A DNA stretch of 64,000 bases from JACVRN01 sp036389255 (GCA_036389255.1 DASVQI010000004.1:66159-130158); one strand, 5' to 3'; shown: positions 1 to 10,300, numbered from the stretch's first letter. Numbers and translations: made by a program. The notes: a model not told the origin generated them from the letters alone.

Positions 1-485
1 TGCCTACGGAGAGTTTTCTTGAGCGGCTGGGGATTTACACTCTTGAGGGATACGACGTGCGCTCGCAGGTTATTGCGCTGGTGCGCGACCACTTGAGGCC
101 GGGCGACTTCTATCGCCTCAAAGATGAGATAAGCGACGGGGCTTTTCGACGGCTCGCGGGCAGGTGCGAGCTTGACCTTCTGTACCGCGTGGCGAAAGCA
201 GATTCACTCGGGCGCAACGCGCCGTGGGTTCCGAAGGAGCGTTGGTTCACGGCCGACGCTCAGGAGTGGTTCATACGCCGCGCCAGAGAGCTTGAAGTCG
301 AGCAGAAGCCGCCCGAAGCCTTCCTGATGGGCCGTCACCTGCTTCAGATGGGCCTGAAGCCGGGGCCCCGCGTGGGAGAAATCACACGCGCCGTTTACGA
401 GATGCAGCTTGACGGGCGCGTGCGCAATCTGGAAGAGGCGCTGGAAGCCGCGCGTAAGATGATTGAAGAAGATGAGAGCGAATGA
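1..485 (+). CDS. tRNA nucleotidyltransferase/poly(A) polymerase family protein, C-terminal part (5' truncated by window edge)
   Basis: The reading frame is open from base 3 to the stop at 483-485, so the gene begins upstream of the window. The visible 160 residues start PTESFLERLGIYTLEGYDVR and continue with helical sequence containing SDGAFRRLAG and LLYRVAKADSLGR. That pattern is typical of the region after the HD domain in bacterial CCA-adding or poly(A) polymerase-type nucleotidyltransferases, which extend or repair RNA 3' ends. The catalytic head and HD motif are outside the window, so the activity cannot be checked. The internal GTG at base 57 is only an in-frame valine codon, not a likely start. 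Confidence 0.62.
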   Translation, partial: PTESFLERLGIYTLEGYDVRSQVIALVRDHLRPGDFYRLKDEISDGAFRRLAGRCELDLLYRVAKADSLGRNAPWVPKERWFTADAQEWFIRRARELEVEQKPPEAFLMGRHLLQMGLKPGPRVGEITRAVYEMQLDGRVRNLEEALEAARKMIEEDESE

Positions 486-506
486 CAATCGGCCCCACGG
501 ACGCTT

Positions 507-536
507 TTGCCAGCGCGATAGCGCCTAAGGTAAGAT
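507..536 (+). promoter_or_regulatory. Putative sigma-70 promoter for the acyl-CoA dehydrogenase gene
   Basis: TTGCCA at 507-512 and TAAGAT at 531-536 are separated by 18 bp, about 115 bp upstream of the start codon at 655. The match to the -35/-10 consensus is moderate. Nothing else is evident in the 169-bp gap. Confidence 0.35.
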
Positions 537-654
537 ACCCGGTTCGCTAAAATCCCTTGCAGGACGCTATACGATTGCATGATGCGGAGAGCGCTATGGA
601 CGGGTCTTGCGCCTTTCGCTCTAACGATTCCCCAATTTAAGGAAGACTGAAAGT

Positions 655-1887
655 ATGATCGATTTTGAATTGACAGAAGACCACAAGGCTCTCAGACAAA
701 CGGTGCGCGATTTCGCGCTCAAGGAAGTTGCCCCTCGCATTAAAGAGCTGGACGAAAAGCAGCAGTTCGACCGCAGCATTCTGGACAAGATGGCCGAGCT
801 AAACATTCTCGGCGTCTGCATCCCCGAAGAGTACGGCGGCGCAGGCTTCGATTACATCTCGCTGGGTTTGGTCTGCGAAGAGCTCGAAGCCGTTGACACG
901 AGCTTGCGCGTCATCATGAGCGTGCACACGGGCTTGAACTCCCTGACGCTCTACGCGTGGGGCACGGAAGAGCAGAAGCAGAAGTACCTTGTGCCTCAGG
1001 CAAAGGGCGAGAAGATTGCCACCTACGGTTTGACCGAGCCGGGCGCGGGCTCTGACGTGGTGGGCACACGCTCAACCGCGCGCCGCGAGGGCGACGAGTG
1101 GGTCTTAAACGGCGAGAAGATGTGGATTAGCTTGGCCGACCTTGCCGACAACTTTCTCTTCTTCTGCTGGACGGATGAAGAGAAGCGACGTAAACGCGAT
1201 CACACGGGCATGTCCTGCTTCATAGTCGAGCGCTCTATGCCCGGCTTCACCTCCGGCACGATTCACGGCAAGCTAGGCATTCGCGCGGGCAACACAGGCT
1301 ACTTCTCTTTGCAGGACGTGCGCGTCCCCGCAGCCAACATGGTCGGAGAAGAGGGCGAGGGATTCAAGATTGCCATGTTCGCGCTTGAGCAGGGACGCTA
1401 CACGGTGGCGGCGGGAGCCACCGGCATCATACGCGCCTCGCGCGATGCCAGCGTGGCCTACGCACTTGAGCGCGAGACATTCGGCACGAAGATAGCGAAT
1501 CACCAGCTAGTCAAACAGAAGATAGCCGAGATGGAATCGGACTATCAGATGTGCCACCTGCTATGTTTGCGAGCGGGCTGGCTGAAGAACATGGGTTTGC
1601 CGAACGCGCGGGCGACGAGCCTCGCCAAGTGGCAGGCGACCGTCAGGAGCGAGAAGGCCGCTTCCATGGCTATAGAGGTTCACGGCGCGAACGGCTACTC
1701 GAACGACTACCCCGTGGAGCGTTACCTGAGAAACTGCAAGGCCGCAGTCATCTATGAAGGCACGCGCGACATACACACGCTGATGCAGGCGGACTGGGCG
1801 CTCGGGCTCAAATCCGAAAAGGCCGCGCGCAAGAGCCTGCCGCCGTGGAAGCCCTCGGAATCGCTGAGGTCTGTCGCGGCTGATTAA
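655..1887 (+). CDS. Acyl-CoA dehydrogenase, glutaryl-CoA dehydrogenase-like
   Basis: A 410-residue flavoprotein of normal family length, predicted to oxidise an acyl-CoA to the 2,3-enoyl-CoA with FAD and pass electrons to ETF. The N-terminal helical domain begins FELTEDHKALRQTVRDF. The middle domain carries YGLTEPGAGSD and the flavin-contacting MWIS. The C-terminal domain ends with IYEGTRDIHTLMQADWALG. The catalytic base is predicted to be Glu368 in YEGT, the position used by short-chain and glutaryl-CoA dehydrogenases. The YEGTxDIH context is closest to the glutaryl-CoA group, but substrate cannot be fixed from sequence alone. AAGGA at 639-643 is a plausible ribosome-binding site, 11 bp before the ATG. 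Confidence 0.9.
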   Translation: MIDFELTEDHKALRQTVRDFALKEVAPRIKELDEKQQFDRSILDKMAELNILGVCIPEEYGGAGFDYISLGLVCEELEAVDTSLRVIMSVHTGLNSLTLYAWGTEEQKQKYLVPQAKGEKIATYGLTEPGAGSDVVGTRSTARREGDEWVLNGEKMWISLADLADNFLFFCWTDEEKRRKRDHTGMSCFIVERSMPGFTSGTIHGKLGIRAGNTGYFSLQDVRVPAANMVGEEGEGFKIAMFALEQGRYTVAAGATGIIRASRDASVAYALERETFGTKIANHQLVKQKIAEMESDYQMCHLLCLRAGWLKNMGLPNARATSLAKWQATVRSEKAASMAIEVHGANGYSNDYPVERYLRNCKAAVIYEGTRDIHTLMQADWALGLKSEKAARKSLPPWKPSESLRSVAAD

Positions 1888-1906
1888 ATGAAGAAGTAAG
1901 TGGTAG

Positions 1907-1944
1907 ATGGTGAATAGACGAACGAAGGTTTTTCTATTCACCAT
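1907..1944. terminator. Hairpin, possible terminator or dispersed repeat
   Basis: Perfect 11-bp inverted repeat ATGGTGAATAG (1907-1917) and CTATTCACCAT (1934-1944) with a 16-nt loop, 20 bp after the acyl-CoA dehydrogenase stop. A further TTTACTATTCAC follows, so the unit is partly repeated. It has no clean T-run. Confidence 0.45.
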
Positions 1945-2096
1945 TTACTATTCACTCGCCCTTTCGCCTTCCCGTTCTGCTCTGCTACTATACGTGCGCA
2001 TTTCTTTTGCGCCTTCAAGCGGTCAAAGGTCTCGTGCCGAACCCGGAAAGCGGCGCGCGGCTCGAATCTTAAAATTCAGGAGAAAAAAAGAAGAGT

Positions 2097-3143
2097 ATGG
2101 GACATGAGCTGAAGACCGAGCGCGAGCTTTCGCTGGATTTCCTGCGCGTGTGCGAGGCTGCGGCCATCGCTGCGGCGCGGACTATGGGGCAGGGCGACCG
2201 TAAGTATTCCGACCAAGTGGCCGTAGAAGCCATGCGCGAAGTGATGGACACCGTCCCCATGCGCGGCCGCATAGTGATAGGTGAAGGCGAGCGAGACGAA
2301 GCGCCCATGCTCTACATTGGCGAAGAACTCGGCGGGCGCGGCGCTTCCGAAGACCTGCGTGCGGAGTTCCCCGAAGTTGACATAGCGGTTGACCCTCTGG
2401 AAGGGACAAATCTCTGCGCGCTCGGAGCGAATAACGCCATCGCTGTCTTGGCCGCGGCCGAGCACGGCGGGCTCTTGAACGCGCCCGACATCTACATGGA
2501 CAAGATTGTCGTAGGCCCTTCGTCGCGCGGAGTGATAGACATAGACGCGCCCGTGCGCGACAACCTCAAGAACATTGCGCGCCGCCTTGGACGTGACATA
2601 GAAGATTTGACCGTCATCGTTCTAGACCGCCCGCGCCACAAAAAGCTCATCAACGAGGTGCGCGAAGCCGGAGCGCGCATACGTCTGATTTCCGACGGCG
2701 ACCTCTCGGCGGGAATCTCCGCCGCAGTCGCCGGCACGAACATTCACGCGCTGATGGGCATAGGCGGAGCGCCCGAAGGCGTGATTACGGCGGCGGCCAT
2801 GAAATGTTTGAACGGCGAGATTCAGGCCAAGCTGGTCTTTGACCCCGAGCGCCTCGGAGTTGATAAAGATAAGGTTCCCGAGCAACAGGAGGTCATCGCG
2901 CGTCTCAAGGAGATGGGCATCAATGACCCGGATAAAGTCTACGACACGGACGACCTAGCGCCGGGCAAGAAGATTATCTTCGCCGCCACGGGCGTCACGG
3001 ACGGCGCGCTGCTCCGGGGCGTGCGCTTCTTCGGCTCAGGCAAAAGAACGCACTCGCTCGTCATGACTACGGAGTCCAAGCATATACGGTTCGTTGACAC
3101 AGTCCACGTTGAAGGCGGCCCTGACGCTGTGATTAGGTTTTAA
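2097..3143 (+). CDS. glpX: Fructose-1,6-bisphosphatase class II (GlpX)
   Basis: A 348-residue cytoplasmic enzyme that hydrolyses fructose-1,6-bisphosphate to fructose-6-phosphate in gluconeogenesis; some family members also accept sedoheptulose-1,7-bisphosphate. Family signatures are present in order: GEGERDEAPML (62-72, metal binding), VDPLEGTNLC (98-107, the lithium-sensitive phosphatase-fold metal site) and SDGDLSAGISA. Length is normal. A purine-rich AGGAGA at 2078-2083 precedes the ATG. The next gene starts one base after the stop, which suggests co-transcription. Confidence 0.93.
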   Translation: MGHELKTERELSLDFLRVCEAAAIAAARTMGQGDRKYSDQVAVEAMREVMDTVPMRGRIVIGEGERDEAPMLYIGEELGGRGASEDLRAEFPEVDIAVDPLEGTNLCALGANNAIAVLAAAEHGGLLNAPDIYMDKIVVGPSSRGVIDIDAPVRDNLKNIARRLGRDIEDLTVIVLDRPRHKKLINEVREAGARIRLISDGDLSAGISAAVAGTNIHALMGIGGAPEGVITAAAMKCLNGEIQAKLVFDPERLGVDKDKVPEQQEVIARLKEMGINDPDKVYDTDDLAPGKKIIFAATGVTDGALLRGVRFFGSGKRTHSLVMTTESKHIRFVDTVHVEGGPDAVIRF

Positions 3144-3144
3144 G

Positions 3145-3690
3145 ATGTACGCACCGGCCAGTGAATATGTCCCGCAGTGTGCCCCGCAGGCCACGGCGCG
3201 CTCTGCGCGACTTGTGTGGAGCCTGCTGCTGGCCTTGTCGCTGGTGATTATCGCGCTGGTCTTTGCCGCGCCTCTCCTTCTGGCGCACGGGTATATTGAA
3301 CCGGCCAGCCTTATCTACAGGGTATTCAGTTTCCTGTGTCATCAGATACCGGAGCGCTCTTTTCATCTGGAAGGACACCAGCTAGGCGTCTGCTCGCGCT
3401 GCACAGGCATTTATGCGGGCTTCGCCGCGAGCGTCCTCTTTTATCCGTTGGCTCTGTCTCTGAAGAGAGCCGATTCGCCCGCCCGCATCTGGCTTCTGGC
3501 GGCCTGCGTCCCCATCGCCGTAGATTTCGCGCTGGGCTTCTTCCGCATCTGGGAAAACACGCACTTCTCCCGCTTCGCTACTGGCGCAATCTTCGGCGCA
3601 GCCTGCGCCCTCTACGTCGTACCGGGCTTTCTAGACCTCGGACGGATGATAGGAGAAAAATTCGGAAGAATTGATTCGCCGGTTCATTGA
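3145..3690 (+). CDS. DUF2085 family membrane protein
   Basis: A 181-residue protein with a hydrophobic segment near residues 25-48 and further ones around 88-106, 112-128 and 142-160. The conserved DUF2085 pattern is clear: FLCHQIPERSF followed by GVCSRCTGIYAG, and a later helix with an acidic residue (VDFALGFF) and N/R residues before ATGA. The Cys/His pattern suggests a metal or redox role, but the family has no assigned function. The start lies one base after glpX. The last residues (IDSPVH) and the stop are encoded by a dispersed repeat element (3665-3726), so the natural C terminus may have been replaced. Confidence 0.8.
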   Translation: MYAPASEYVPQCAPQATARSARLVWSLLLALSLVIIALVFAAPLLLAHGYIEPASLIYRVFSFLCHQIPERSFHLEGHQLGVCSRCTGIYAGFAASVLFYPLALSLKRADSPARIWLLAACVPIAVDFALGFFRIWENTHFSRFATGAIFGAACALYVVPGFLDLGRMIGEKFGRIDSPVH

Positions 3691-3726
3691 CTTGATGAAA
3701 AATTGGAGCAATGAATCAATTTCTTC
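3665..3726. repeat. Palindromic dispersed repeat, copy 1
   Basis: Arms GAAGAATTGATTC (3665-3677) and GAATCAATTTCTTC (3713-3726) pair with a one-base bulge. The 20-nt core at 3671-3690 recurs with few changes at 52337-52356 and, on the other strand, at 57058-57077. It overlaps the end of the DUF2085 gene. Confidence 0.7.
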
Positions 3727-3854
3727 TGCATCTAAAAGGGCGGGATTCGCGTCTAAAGTGGCCGGTAGAGTCGCTGTCCGGGCTCGGGTTTCAGAGGCAG
3801 GCGGGCGCGCCGCTTGAATCTTTGTAAGGCTTTTGGTTTTTGGATTGAGTTGTA

Positions 3855-5477
3855 ATGCTTAAGACCTATCTTGCTTCGCTCCTGCTGGCTTCGGATAACT
3901 TGTGCGAAAAGTTTCCGAGCTTTTGTGATGCCATCAACAAATCGTCCGGCAATATCAGCTCGCTCTACAGCCTTGATACGATTGACTGGACGGTTCTCGT
4001 CCTGTACTTCAGCATCCTTCTGATTCTCTCCATCTACGGCGGCTACCGCATCAAGCAGGTGATGGACTTCTGGCGCTACTGCAAGATTAAGCCTGAGCCG
4101 AAGGCACGCTTCCAAGAGGCGGAGCTGCCGGTTATCACCGTGCAGCTTCCGCTCTTCAACGAGATGTACGTGGTCGAGCGGCTTCTTAAAGCCATCACGG
4201 CGATTGATTACCCGCGTGACCGGCTTGAGATTCAGGTGCTGGACGATTCCACGGACGAGACAGTTGAAGTGGCGCGCAAGACCGTAGAAGCTTACGCGCA
4301 GCAGGGCTTCGACATTCACTACATACACAGGTCAGACCGCACGGGCTTTAAGGCCGGGGCGCTCGCCAACGGGATGAAGACGGCTAAGGGTGAGCTTATG
4401 GCTATCTTCGACGCGGACTTTGTGCCGAAGCCCGATTGTTTGCGAAAGCTCGTGGACTTCTTTACAGACCCGCAGGTGGGCTGCGCTCAGATGCGCTGGT
4501 CGCACATCAACGGCACCTACAACCTGCTGACCCGCCTTCAGACCATCATGCTCGACGGCCATTTCGTGGTAGAGCAGACGGTCAGGAATCGCACGGGCGG
4601 CTTCTTCAACTTCAACGGCACGGCTGGCATCTGGCGCAGGCAGGCCATAGATTTGAGCGGCGGCTGGCAGCACGACACCCTGACGGAAGACACAGACCTC
4701 TCCTTCCGCGCGCAGCTCATGGGCTGGCGCTTCGTTTATCTTCTTGACGAAGACGCGCCTTCCGAGATTCCAGTTGAGATAAACGCCTTCAAGGCGCAGC
4801 AGCGTCGCTGGGCCAAGGGAGTGATGCAGGTCGGCATAAAGCTTTACAGAAGAATCTGGGCCGCGCCTCTGCCGCTTCGCGTCAAGCTTGAGATGTTCTT
4901 TAGACTGACGGGCAACATCAGTTATCCCTTGATGATTTTCGTCAGCCTGCTTCAGTTTCCGCTTCTACTCGTGCGCTACAATCAGGGCTTCTATCACCTG
5001 ATGCTGTTCGACGTGCCGCTCCTGTTCTTCTCAACCATCTCGGTCGTGCTCTTTTACGGCACGGGCGTCTGGTATCTGGACAGGGAGGGGCGCGCGCCGC
5101 GTCTCTTTCATCTGCCGCTCGTGATGGCGCTGGGCATCGGGCTGGCCTTCTCCAACGCCCGCGCGGTGCTGGAAGCCATGATTGGCTTGAAGTCTGAGTT
5201 CGTGCGCACGCCAAAGTACAGCGTCGAAGAGGCCACGGACGAAACGTGGAAGCGAAAGAAGTATAAGCGTAAGCGCGGGTGGCTTCCCCTGCTTGAGCTT
5301 GGCTTGGCCTTCTACTTCGTGCTGGCCATAGCCTACGCCGTCCGCATGCACATGTGGGGGCCTATCCCGTTTCTCTTCCTCTTCCTGTTTGGCTACGGCT
5401 ACATGGGCTTGATGAGCATAATGCAGACGACCTCCGGCAGGCGGCTGTTGAATCTCTGGAGGCCGCAGAAAGCGTAA
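3855..5477 (+). CDS. Membrane glycosyltransferase family 2, cellulose synthase/CslA-like
   Basis: A 540-residue processive-type beta-glycosyltransferase that probably polymerises a cell-surface polysaccharide from a nucleotide sugar. One TM segment (about 46-66) precedes the catalytic domain. Motifs: DDSTDET at 130-136, FDADF at 185-189 (DxD metal site), TEDTDLS at 277-283, and QQRRWAKG at 315-322, the QxxRW signature of processive synthases. Several TM segments follow. Length and layout match the glucomannan/CslA-like group; the sugar cannot be deduced. No PilZ domain is visible and no partner such as a BcsB-like subunit lies next to it. Confidence 0.85.
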   Translation: MLKTYLASLLLASDNLCEKFPSFCDAINKSSGNISSLYSLDTIDWTVLVLYFSILLILSIYGGYRIKQVMDFWRYCKIKPEPKARFQEAELPVITVQLPLFNEMYVVERLLKAITAIDYPRDRLEIQVLDDSTDETVEVARKTVEAYAQQGFDIHYIHRSDRTGFKAGALANGMKTAKGELMAIFDADFVPKPDCLRKLVDFFTDPQVGCAQMRWSHINGTYNLLTRLQTIMLDGHFVVEQTVRNRTGGFFNFNGTAGIWRRQAIDLSGGWQHDTLTEDTDLSFRAQLMGWRFVYLLDEDAPSEIPVEINAFKAQQRRWAKGVMQVGIKLYRRIWAAPLPLRVKLEMFFRLTGNISYPLMIFVSLLQFPLLLVRYNQGFYHLMLFDVPLLFFSTISVVLFYGTGVWYLDREGRAPRLFHLPLVMALGIGLAFSNARAVLEAMIGLKSEFVRTPKYSVEEATDETWKRKKYKRKRGWLPLLELGLAFYFVLAIAYAVRMHMWGPIPFLFLFLFGYGYMGLMSIMQTTSGRRLLNLWRPQKA

Positions 5478-5532
5478 GTGATGGGCTGGTCAAGAGAACC
5501 GGCTGGCCTCCGACCTCTGTTTTATAAACTTT

Positions 5533-5571
5533 ATCGCGCCCTCATACGTAAAGAGCGTGTGAGGGCGCGAT
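5533..5571. terminator. Strong hairpin after the GT2 gene
   Basis: Perfect 12-bp inverted repeat ATCGCGCCCTCA (5533-5544) and TGAGGGCGCGAT (5560-5571), loop 15 nt. GC-rich, with no long T-run after it. It lies between the GT2 and aminopeptidase genes. Confidence 0.55.
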
Positions 5572-5610
5572 TGGCTCTCTACCTCCTTCCAAATTCAAGG
5601 ATGATATTTC

Positions 5611-7086
5611 ATGAAATCGTATGGAAAGGCTCTGTGCCTGCTTTTAGCTTCTGTTTTCGCTCTCGCTCCGCTCGGCTTCGCGGCGCGTGCCAGCGCTCAG
5701 GCGGATTATTATGACGAGCCGGGCGTGAAGCTTCTCAATCAGCCCGTCACGGATTATCGCGCGCGTCGTGCTCGCCTGATGGACGAGATTAAGGACGGAG
5801 TGGTAGTCATCTTGGGCAACGTCGAAGAGGACAACGGCATAGAGGCTCGTTATCGCCAGAACAACTGGATGGCCTACTTGACGGGCGTCAGAACCCCCGG
5901 CGCAAGCCTCTTGCTGGTGCCGCAGGGACTCGCTTCTATGAATGGCGCGCGCGAGATTGTCTTTATTCCGCCGCGCAATCTTCAGGAGGAGCGATGGACG
6001 GGGATTCAACTCGCGCCGGGCGAAGAGACTGCGCGCGGCTTCGGTGCGGAGCGCGTCATGCCCACTGTCGGCAGCGAGCCCGTCATAGCCACACAGGGCC
6101 AGAATACTCCCAGCAGCAATCTCCTGCTCAAGTTGAAAGAGGCCGCGCAGCTTCCCGCCTTCAAAGGCGCGCAGCAAGGGCAGACCAGCCTTAAGGTCTA
6201 CACCATCGCGCCGCGCGACGCGCGCAACGGCTTTGTCCGCGAGTACCAGTTCGTGGAGGAGCTGAAGAAGGAGTTGCCGGGCGTAGAAGTGGTGACAGGC
6301 GACAAGTCGCTGGCTAACATCGTGGGAGAGATGCGAAAGTTCAAGTCGCTCGCAGAGCTTGCGCTGCTGCAAAAGGCCATAGACATCACGGGCGAGGCGC
6401 AGCGCGACATCATGCGCACCCTCAAGCCGGGCATGTACGAGTACGAAGTGCAGGCTATACTCGAAGCAGCTTTCACACGCAACGGGGCCGAGCGTCCCGG
6501 CTTTCCTTCCATAGTGGGTAGCGGTCTTTTCTCCACCATCCTGCACTACAGCGAGAATCACAAGCGCATAGATGCGGGCGACACGGTCGTCTGCGACATA
6601 GGCGCGGAGTATTCTCTCTATACTGCCGACATCACGCGCACCTATCCCGCGAGCGGAAAATTCACCGAGCGACAGAGAACCGTCTACCAGCTTGTGCTCG
6701 ATACGCAGGCCGCCGCCGCAGCCGCGTGGAAGCCCGGCATGACCATGCAAGACCTTAACCGTGTCGCAAGAGACTTCATGCGCAAGAGTCCCCTGCGTGC
6801 TAAAGACGTAGACGGCAAAGAATATTCGATGGAGCACTTCTTCATACACGGGCTGGGTCATTACCTCGGGATGGACGTTCACGACACGGGCAACTACATG
6901 CGCCCGTTCCAGCCGGGCGAAGTCTTCACGATTGAGCCGGGCATATACATCCCCACGGAAAAGCTGGGCGTGAGAATAGAGGACGACTACGTCATCACAC
7001 CGCAGCAGACTATACGTAAAATGTCGGAGCGGATTCCCTCCACGGTTGAAGAGATAGAACGCCTGATGGCTGCTGCCCGCAGATAA
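5611..7086 (+). CDS. Secreted Xaa-Pro aminopeptidase, M24 family
   Basis: A 491-residue protein with a signal peptide (about 1-29, ending ARASA). It should release N-terminal residues preceding proline from peptides in the periplasm or outside. An N-terminal aminopeptidase P domain is followed by a pita-bread catalytic domain. All five dinuclear-metal ligands are visible: Asp329 (CDIGAEY), Asp340 (TADITRTY), His417 (HGLGH), Glu442 (IEPGIY) and Glu457 (RIEDDY). The start is supported by AAGG at 5597-5600. It is flanked by hairpins on both sides, so it is probably monocistronic. Confidence 0.9.
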   Translation: MKSYGKALCLLLASVFALAPLGFAARASAQADYYDEPGVKLLNQPVTDYRARRARLMDEIKDGVVVILGNVEEDNGIEARYRQNNWMAYLTGVRTPGASLLLVPQGLASMNGAREIVFIPPRNLQEERWTGIQLAPGEETARGFGAERVMPTVGSEPVIATQGQNTPSSNLLLKLKEAAQLPAFKGAQQGQTSLKVYTIAPRDARNGFVREYQFVEELKKELPGVEVVTGDKSLANIVGEMRKFKSLAELALLQKAIDITGEAQRDIMRTLKPGMYEYEVQAILEAAFTRNGAERPGFPSIVGSGLFSTILHYSENHKRIDAGDTVVCDIGAEYSLYTADITRTYPASGKFTERQRTVYQLVLDTQAAAAAAWKPGMTMQDLNRVARDFMRKSPLRAKDVDGKEYSMEHFFIHGLGHYLGMDVHDTGNYMRPFQPGEVFTIEPGIYIPTEKLGVRIEDDYVITPQQTIRKMSERIPSTVEEIERLMAAARR

Positions 7087-7106
7087 AAAGAGACTGGAAT
7101 AAGCTG

Positions 7107-7164
7107 CGAAATCACACTAAACGGCCCGAAGATAAAAGCTTTCGTGCCGTTTAGTGTGATTTCG
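7107..7164. terminator. Long perfect hairpin
   Basis: A 19-bp perfect inverted repeat (7107-7125 and 7146-7164, arms starting CGAAATCACACT) with a 20-nt loop that can itself pair partly. It lies just after the aminopeptidase stop. Confidence 0.65.
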
Positions 7165-7185
7165 TAGTTTATAAACAAGTTTCCC

Positions 7186-7214
7186 TTGATTCCTCAATCG
7201 CCCTGAACTAATAT
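7186..7214 (+). promoter_or_regulatory. Putative sigma-70 promoter for the TonB-dependent receptor
   Basis: TTGATT (7186-7191), 17-bp spacer, TAATAT (7209-7214). The start codon is 146 bp further on, which leaves a long leader with no recognisable riboswitch. Confidence 0.45.
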
Positions 7215-7359
7215 CCATCCTTCTCAAGGGGCGCTTTAGCCAAAGTATAAGCCGGATTCTCAAGTCAACTTCAGCCGACAGAAAGCAGATGTAAGCTCCA
7301 TCCTGACCCTTCAGGAGCAGGACGCTTTCTATCCGAGTTCCAACCGAAAGAGGAAACCT

Positions 7360-10300
7360 ATGCTTAGAAAATATGTCCCCAACGCGTCCAGATTCGGTAT
7401 GCTGATTTCAATCTTAATCTTATTGTCCGGCGCGGCCTTCGCCCAATCGCAGGCCACTACCGGAAACATAGAAGGCCGCGTGATTGACCCCAACGGCGCT
7501 GCCATCCCCAACGCTTCGGTCACGGCGAAGAATCAGCAGACGGGACTGGAGAAGACCGCCACGACGGATGATGAAGGCAACTATCGTATTATTTTTCTGC
7601 CGCCCGGAACCTATGACGTGCGCACCGTGGCGCAGGGCTTCGCCCAGTCGGATTTGAACGGCGTCGTGGTGACCGTCGGCGGCAAGACGCCTCTGGAGAT
7701 AAAAGTCACCGTGAGCGGCGTCGTCAATCAGGTGGAGGTGACGGGCGAAGCTCCCGTGGTCGAGACTACTCGCACCTCTATCTCCACGACCGTTAATCAG
7801 AAGGCCATAGAAAACTTACCCGTCAATGGCCGCAACTATCTGGACTTCGCCACGCTCACGCCCGGAGTCGTGCGCGACGTGACGCGCGAGGGCGACCTCT
7901 CCGTCGGAGGCCAGAAGGGGACGCTCAATAATCTTCAGGTTGACGGAACCGACAACAACAACACCTTCTTCGGTCAAGCCTTCGGGCGCACGGGCGTTCG
8001 CCCGCCTTACCAGTTTTCGGAAGAGTCGGTGCAGGAGTTTCAGGTAAATCAGAACGGCTTTTCTGCCGAGTTCGGTAGAGCGGGCGGCGCCGTCATCAAC
8101 GTCGTCACGCGCAGTGGAACGAACCGCTTCTCAGGCGGCCTCTTTGAGTATTTCCGCGACGAGTCGTTGAACGCCAACACGGCGAATTTGAAGGCCACGC
8201 AGGCGCAGCAGGGCAGGCTCAACAAGCGGCCTCCGTTTCAGATTAACCAGTTCGGCGGACGCCTCGGCGGGCCGATTGTAAAGAATCGCGCCTTCTTCTT
8301 CTTCACCTATGACGGGCAGCGACAGAGTTTGCCTAACCCCGTGGAAGCTCCGAATCTGTTCGTGCAGCCCGCAGCCATACAGGCGCTTCTGCTGCCGCGC
8401 CTCGGAACCTATGCCATCAGTCGCAATCAGGATGTCTTCATGCTTAAAAGCGACATCACCATTACGCCCAACAACCAGTTGAGCCTGCGCTACAACCAGC
8501 AGAATTTTACGGGCGTCAATAACGAGTTCACGGGCCAGCTCGCCACCGAAGAGCATTCGGGCGACAGCCTCGCCAAGACGAACACCTTCTCAGGAAACTT
8601 GGCTTCGACTATCACGCCGAGCATAGTCAACGAGTTTCGCTTCCAGTTTGCGCGAGACAAAGAGCCGGGCGGCGCTAACAGCGACCTGCCGGAGACGCAG
8701 ATAAACACGGGCGGCGGATTTCTCTTGCTGGGCCGCAACAACTTCAGCCCGCGCGAGACGACCATCAAGCGCGTGCAGTTTATAGACAACGTCTCTTACG
8801 TGCGCGGCGCACATAACTTCAAGACCGGCGTAGACCTGAACTTTGACCGCATACTGAACTTCTTTCCGGGATTCTTCAACGGACAGTACACCTTCAACTC
8901 ATACGCGGATTTCGCCAACAACATTCCCTCTGCCTTCACGCAGAGATTCGGAGTGGCGGGCACGGACGGGGCCACGACCCGACCGAACAGCTCCGACTTC
9001 GCCATCTTCGGACAGGACGACTGGCGCGTGACGCCCAAGCTTACGCTCAACCTCGGCGTGCGCTACGACCGGCAAACTCTGGCCCGCCCGCCCCTGCGTA
9101 ATCCAGACCCCGTACTGCTGGCCGCAGGATTAGACACGAGCATACAGCCGAGCGACACCAACAACATCGCGCCGCGCTTTGGCTTCAGTTATGCCTTTGA
9201 CGAAAAGACAGTGCTTCGCGGCGGTTACGGAATATTCTACGGGCGCACGACGGCCATCATGCTCGGCACTGCCCATTCGGGAAACGGCATCCAGACGACC
9301 GGCATAACGCTTTCGAGCAACGCCGCAATCGTCGCAGCCGGACTAACCTATCCGAACATCTTCACCTCTATCCCGACAGGAGTTGCGCCGCCGCGCCCAG
9401 ACCTCTTCATCTTTACGCCGGACTACGCGCAGCCCTACGTGCAACAGGGCCGCATAGGCTTTGAGCGTGAAGTTCTGCCGAACATGAGCCTGTCCGTGAC
9501 CTACATGTTCTTCAAGGGCGTGCATCTTTCGCGCACGCGCGACGTGAACCTTTTCCCGCCTGTGCCAGTTACGGCCACAGGTTTTGACGGGCAGACCTAC
9601 ACGGTGCTGCGTTTTCCGGGCACGGGCGCGACTGCTGCGGCGCAGTTCACTTCAACGACGCCGCTCAGGCCCTTTGCCAACTACAACCGCATAAGCTTAT
9701 TTGAGAGCACGGCGAACTCGCTCTACAACGGGCTGGCCGTGCAACTGATGCGGCGCTTCACGCGCGGGCTACAGTTCACAGCCTCTTACACCTTCTCGCG
9801 CACGAGGGATGACAGGCCCGACCAGACGGCCGTGGTGCCGGGCGGCGGCGACGACGCCAAGCTAGTTCAGAACTCCTTCAACATAAGAGACGACTGGGCC
9901 ATCTCGGACGTGGACATTCCGCACCGCTTCGTCTTCAGCCCCGTCTACGAGCTTGGAACCTTCACGCGCAGCGACAACCAGTTTGTGCGGGCGCTGCTCT
10001 CGGACTACACCTTCTCCGGGATAGTGCAGTTTCAATCGGGCTTTCCGTACACGGCCACGGTGGGCGCGGACTTGAACCGCGACGGCAACTCGCGCAATGA
10101 CCGCGTGCCGGGACTTGCTCGCAACACTTTCCGCACGCCCGGAATTTACCAGTTCGACGTGCGAGTGACGCGCAACATACGGCTCGGAGAGAACATGCGG
10201 CTGCGCCTGATTGCCGAAGGCTTTAATATCTTCAACCGCGCCAACGTCGGGCCTGCGCCGGGCGGCGGCGGGCAGGGTTACGTCAACACGAACTACTTCC

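Noticed and set aside
5478..5610. Small plus-strand ORF after the GT2 gene
   Set aside because: It overlaps the aminopeptidase start and runs through a terminator-like hairpin; no ribosome-binding site.
5644..6882. A 412-codon minus-strand frame opposite the aminopeptidase gene
   Set aside because: The plus-strand gene has all five metal ligands and a signal peptide; the antisense frame has no recognisable motif.
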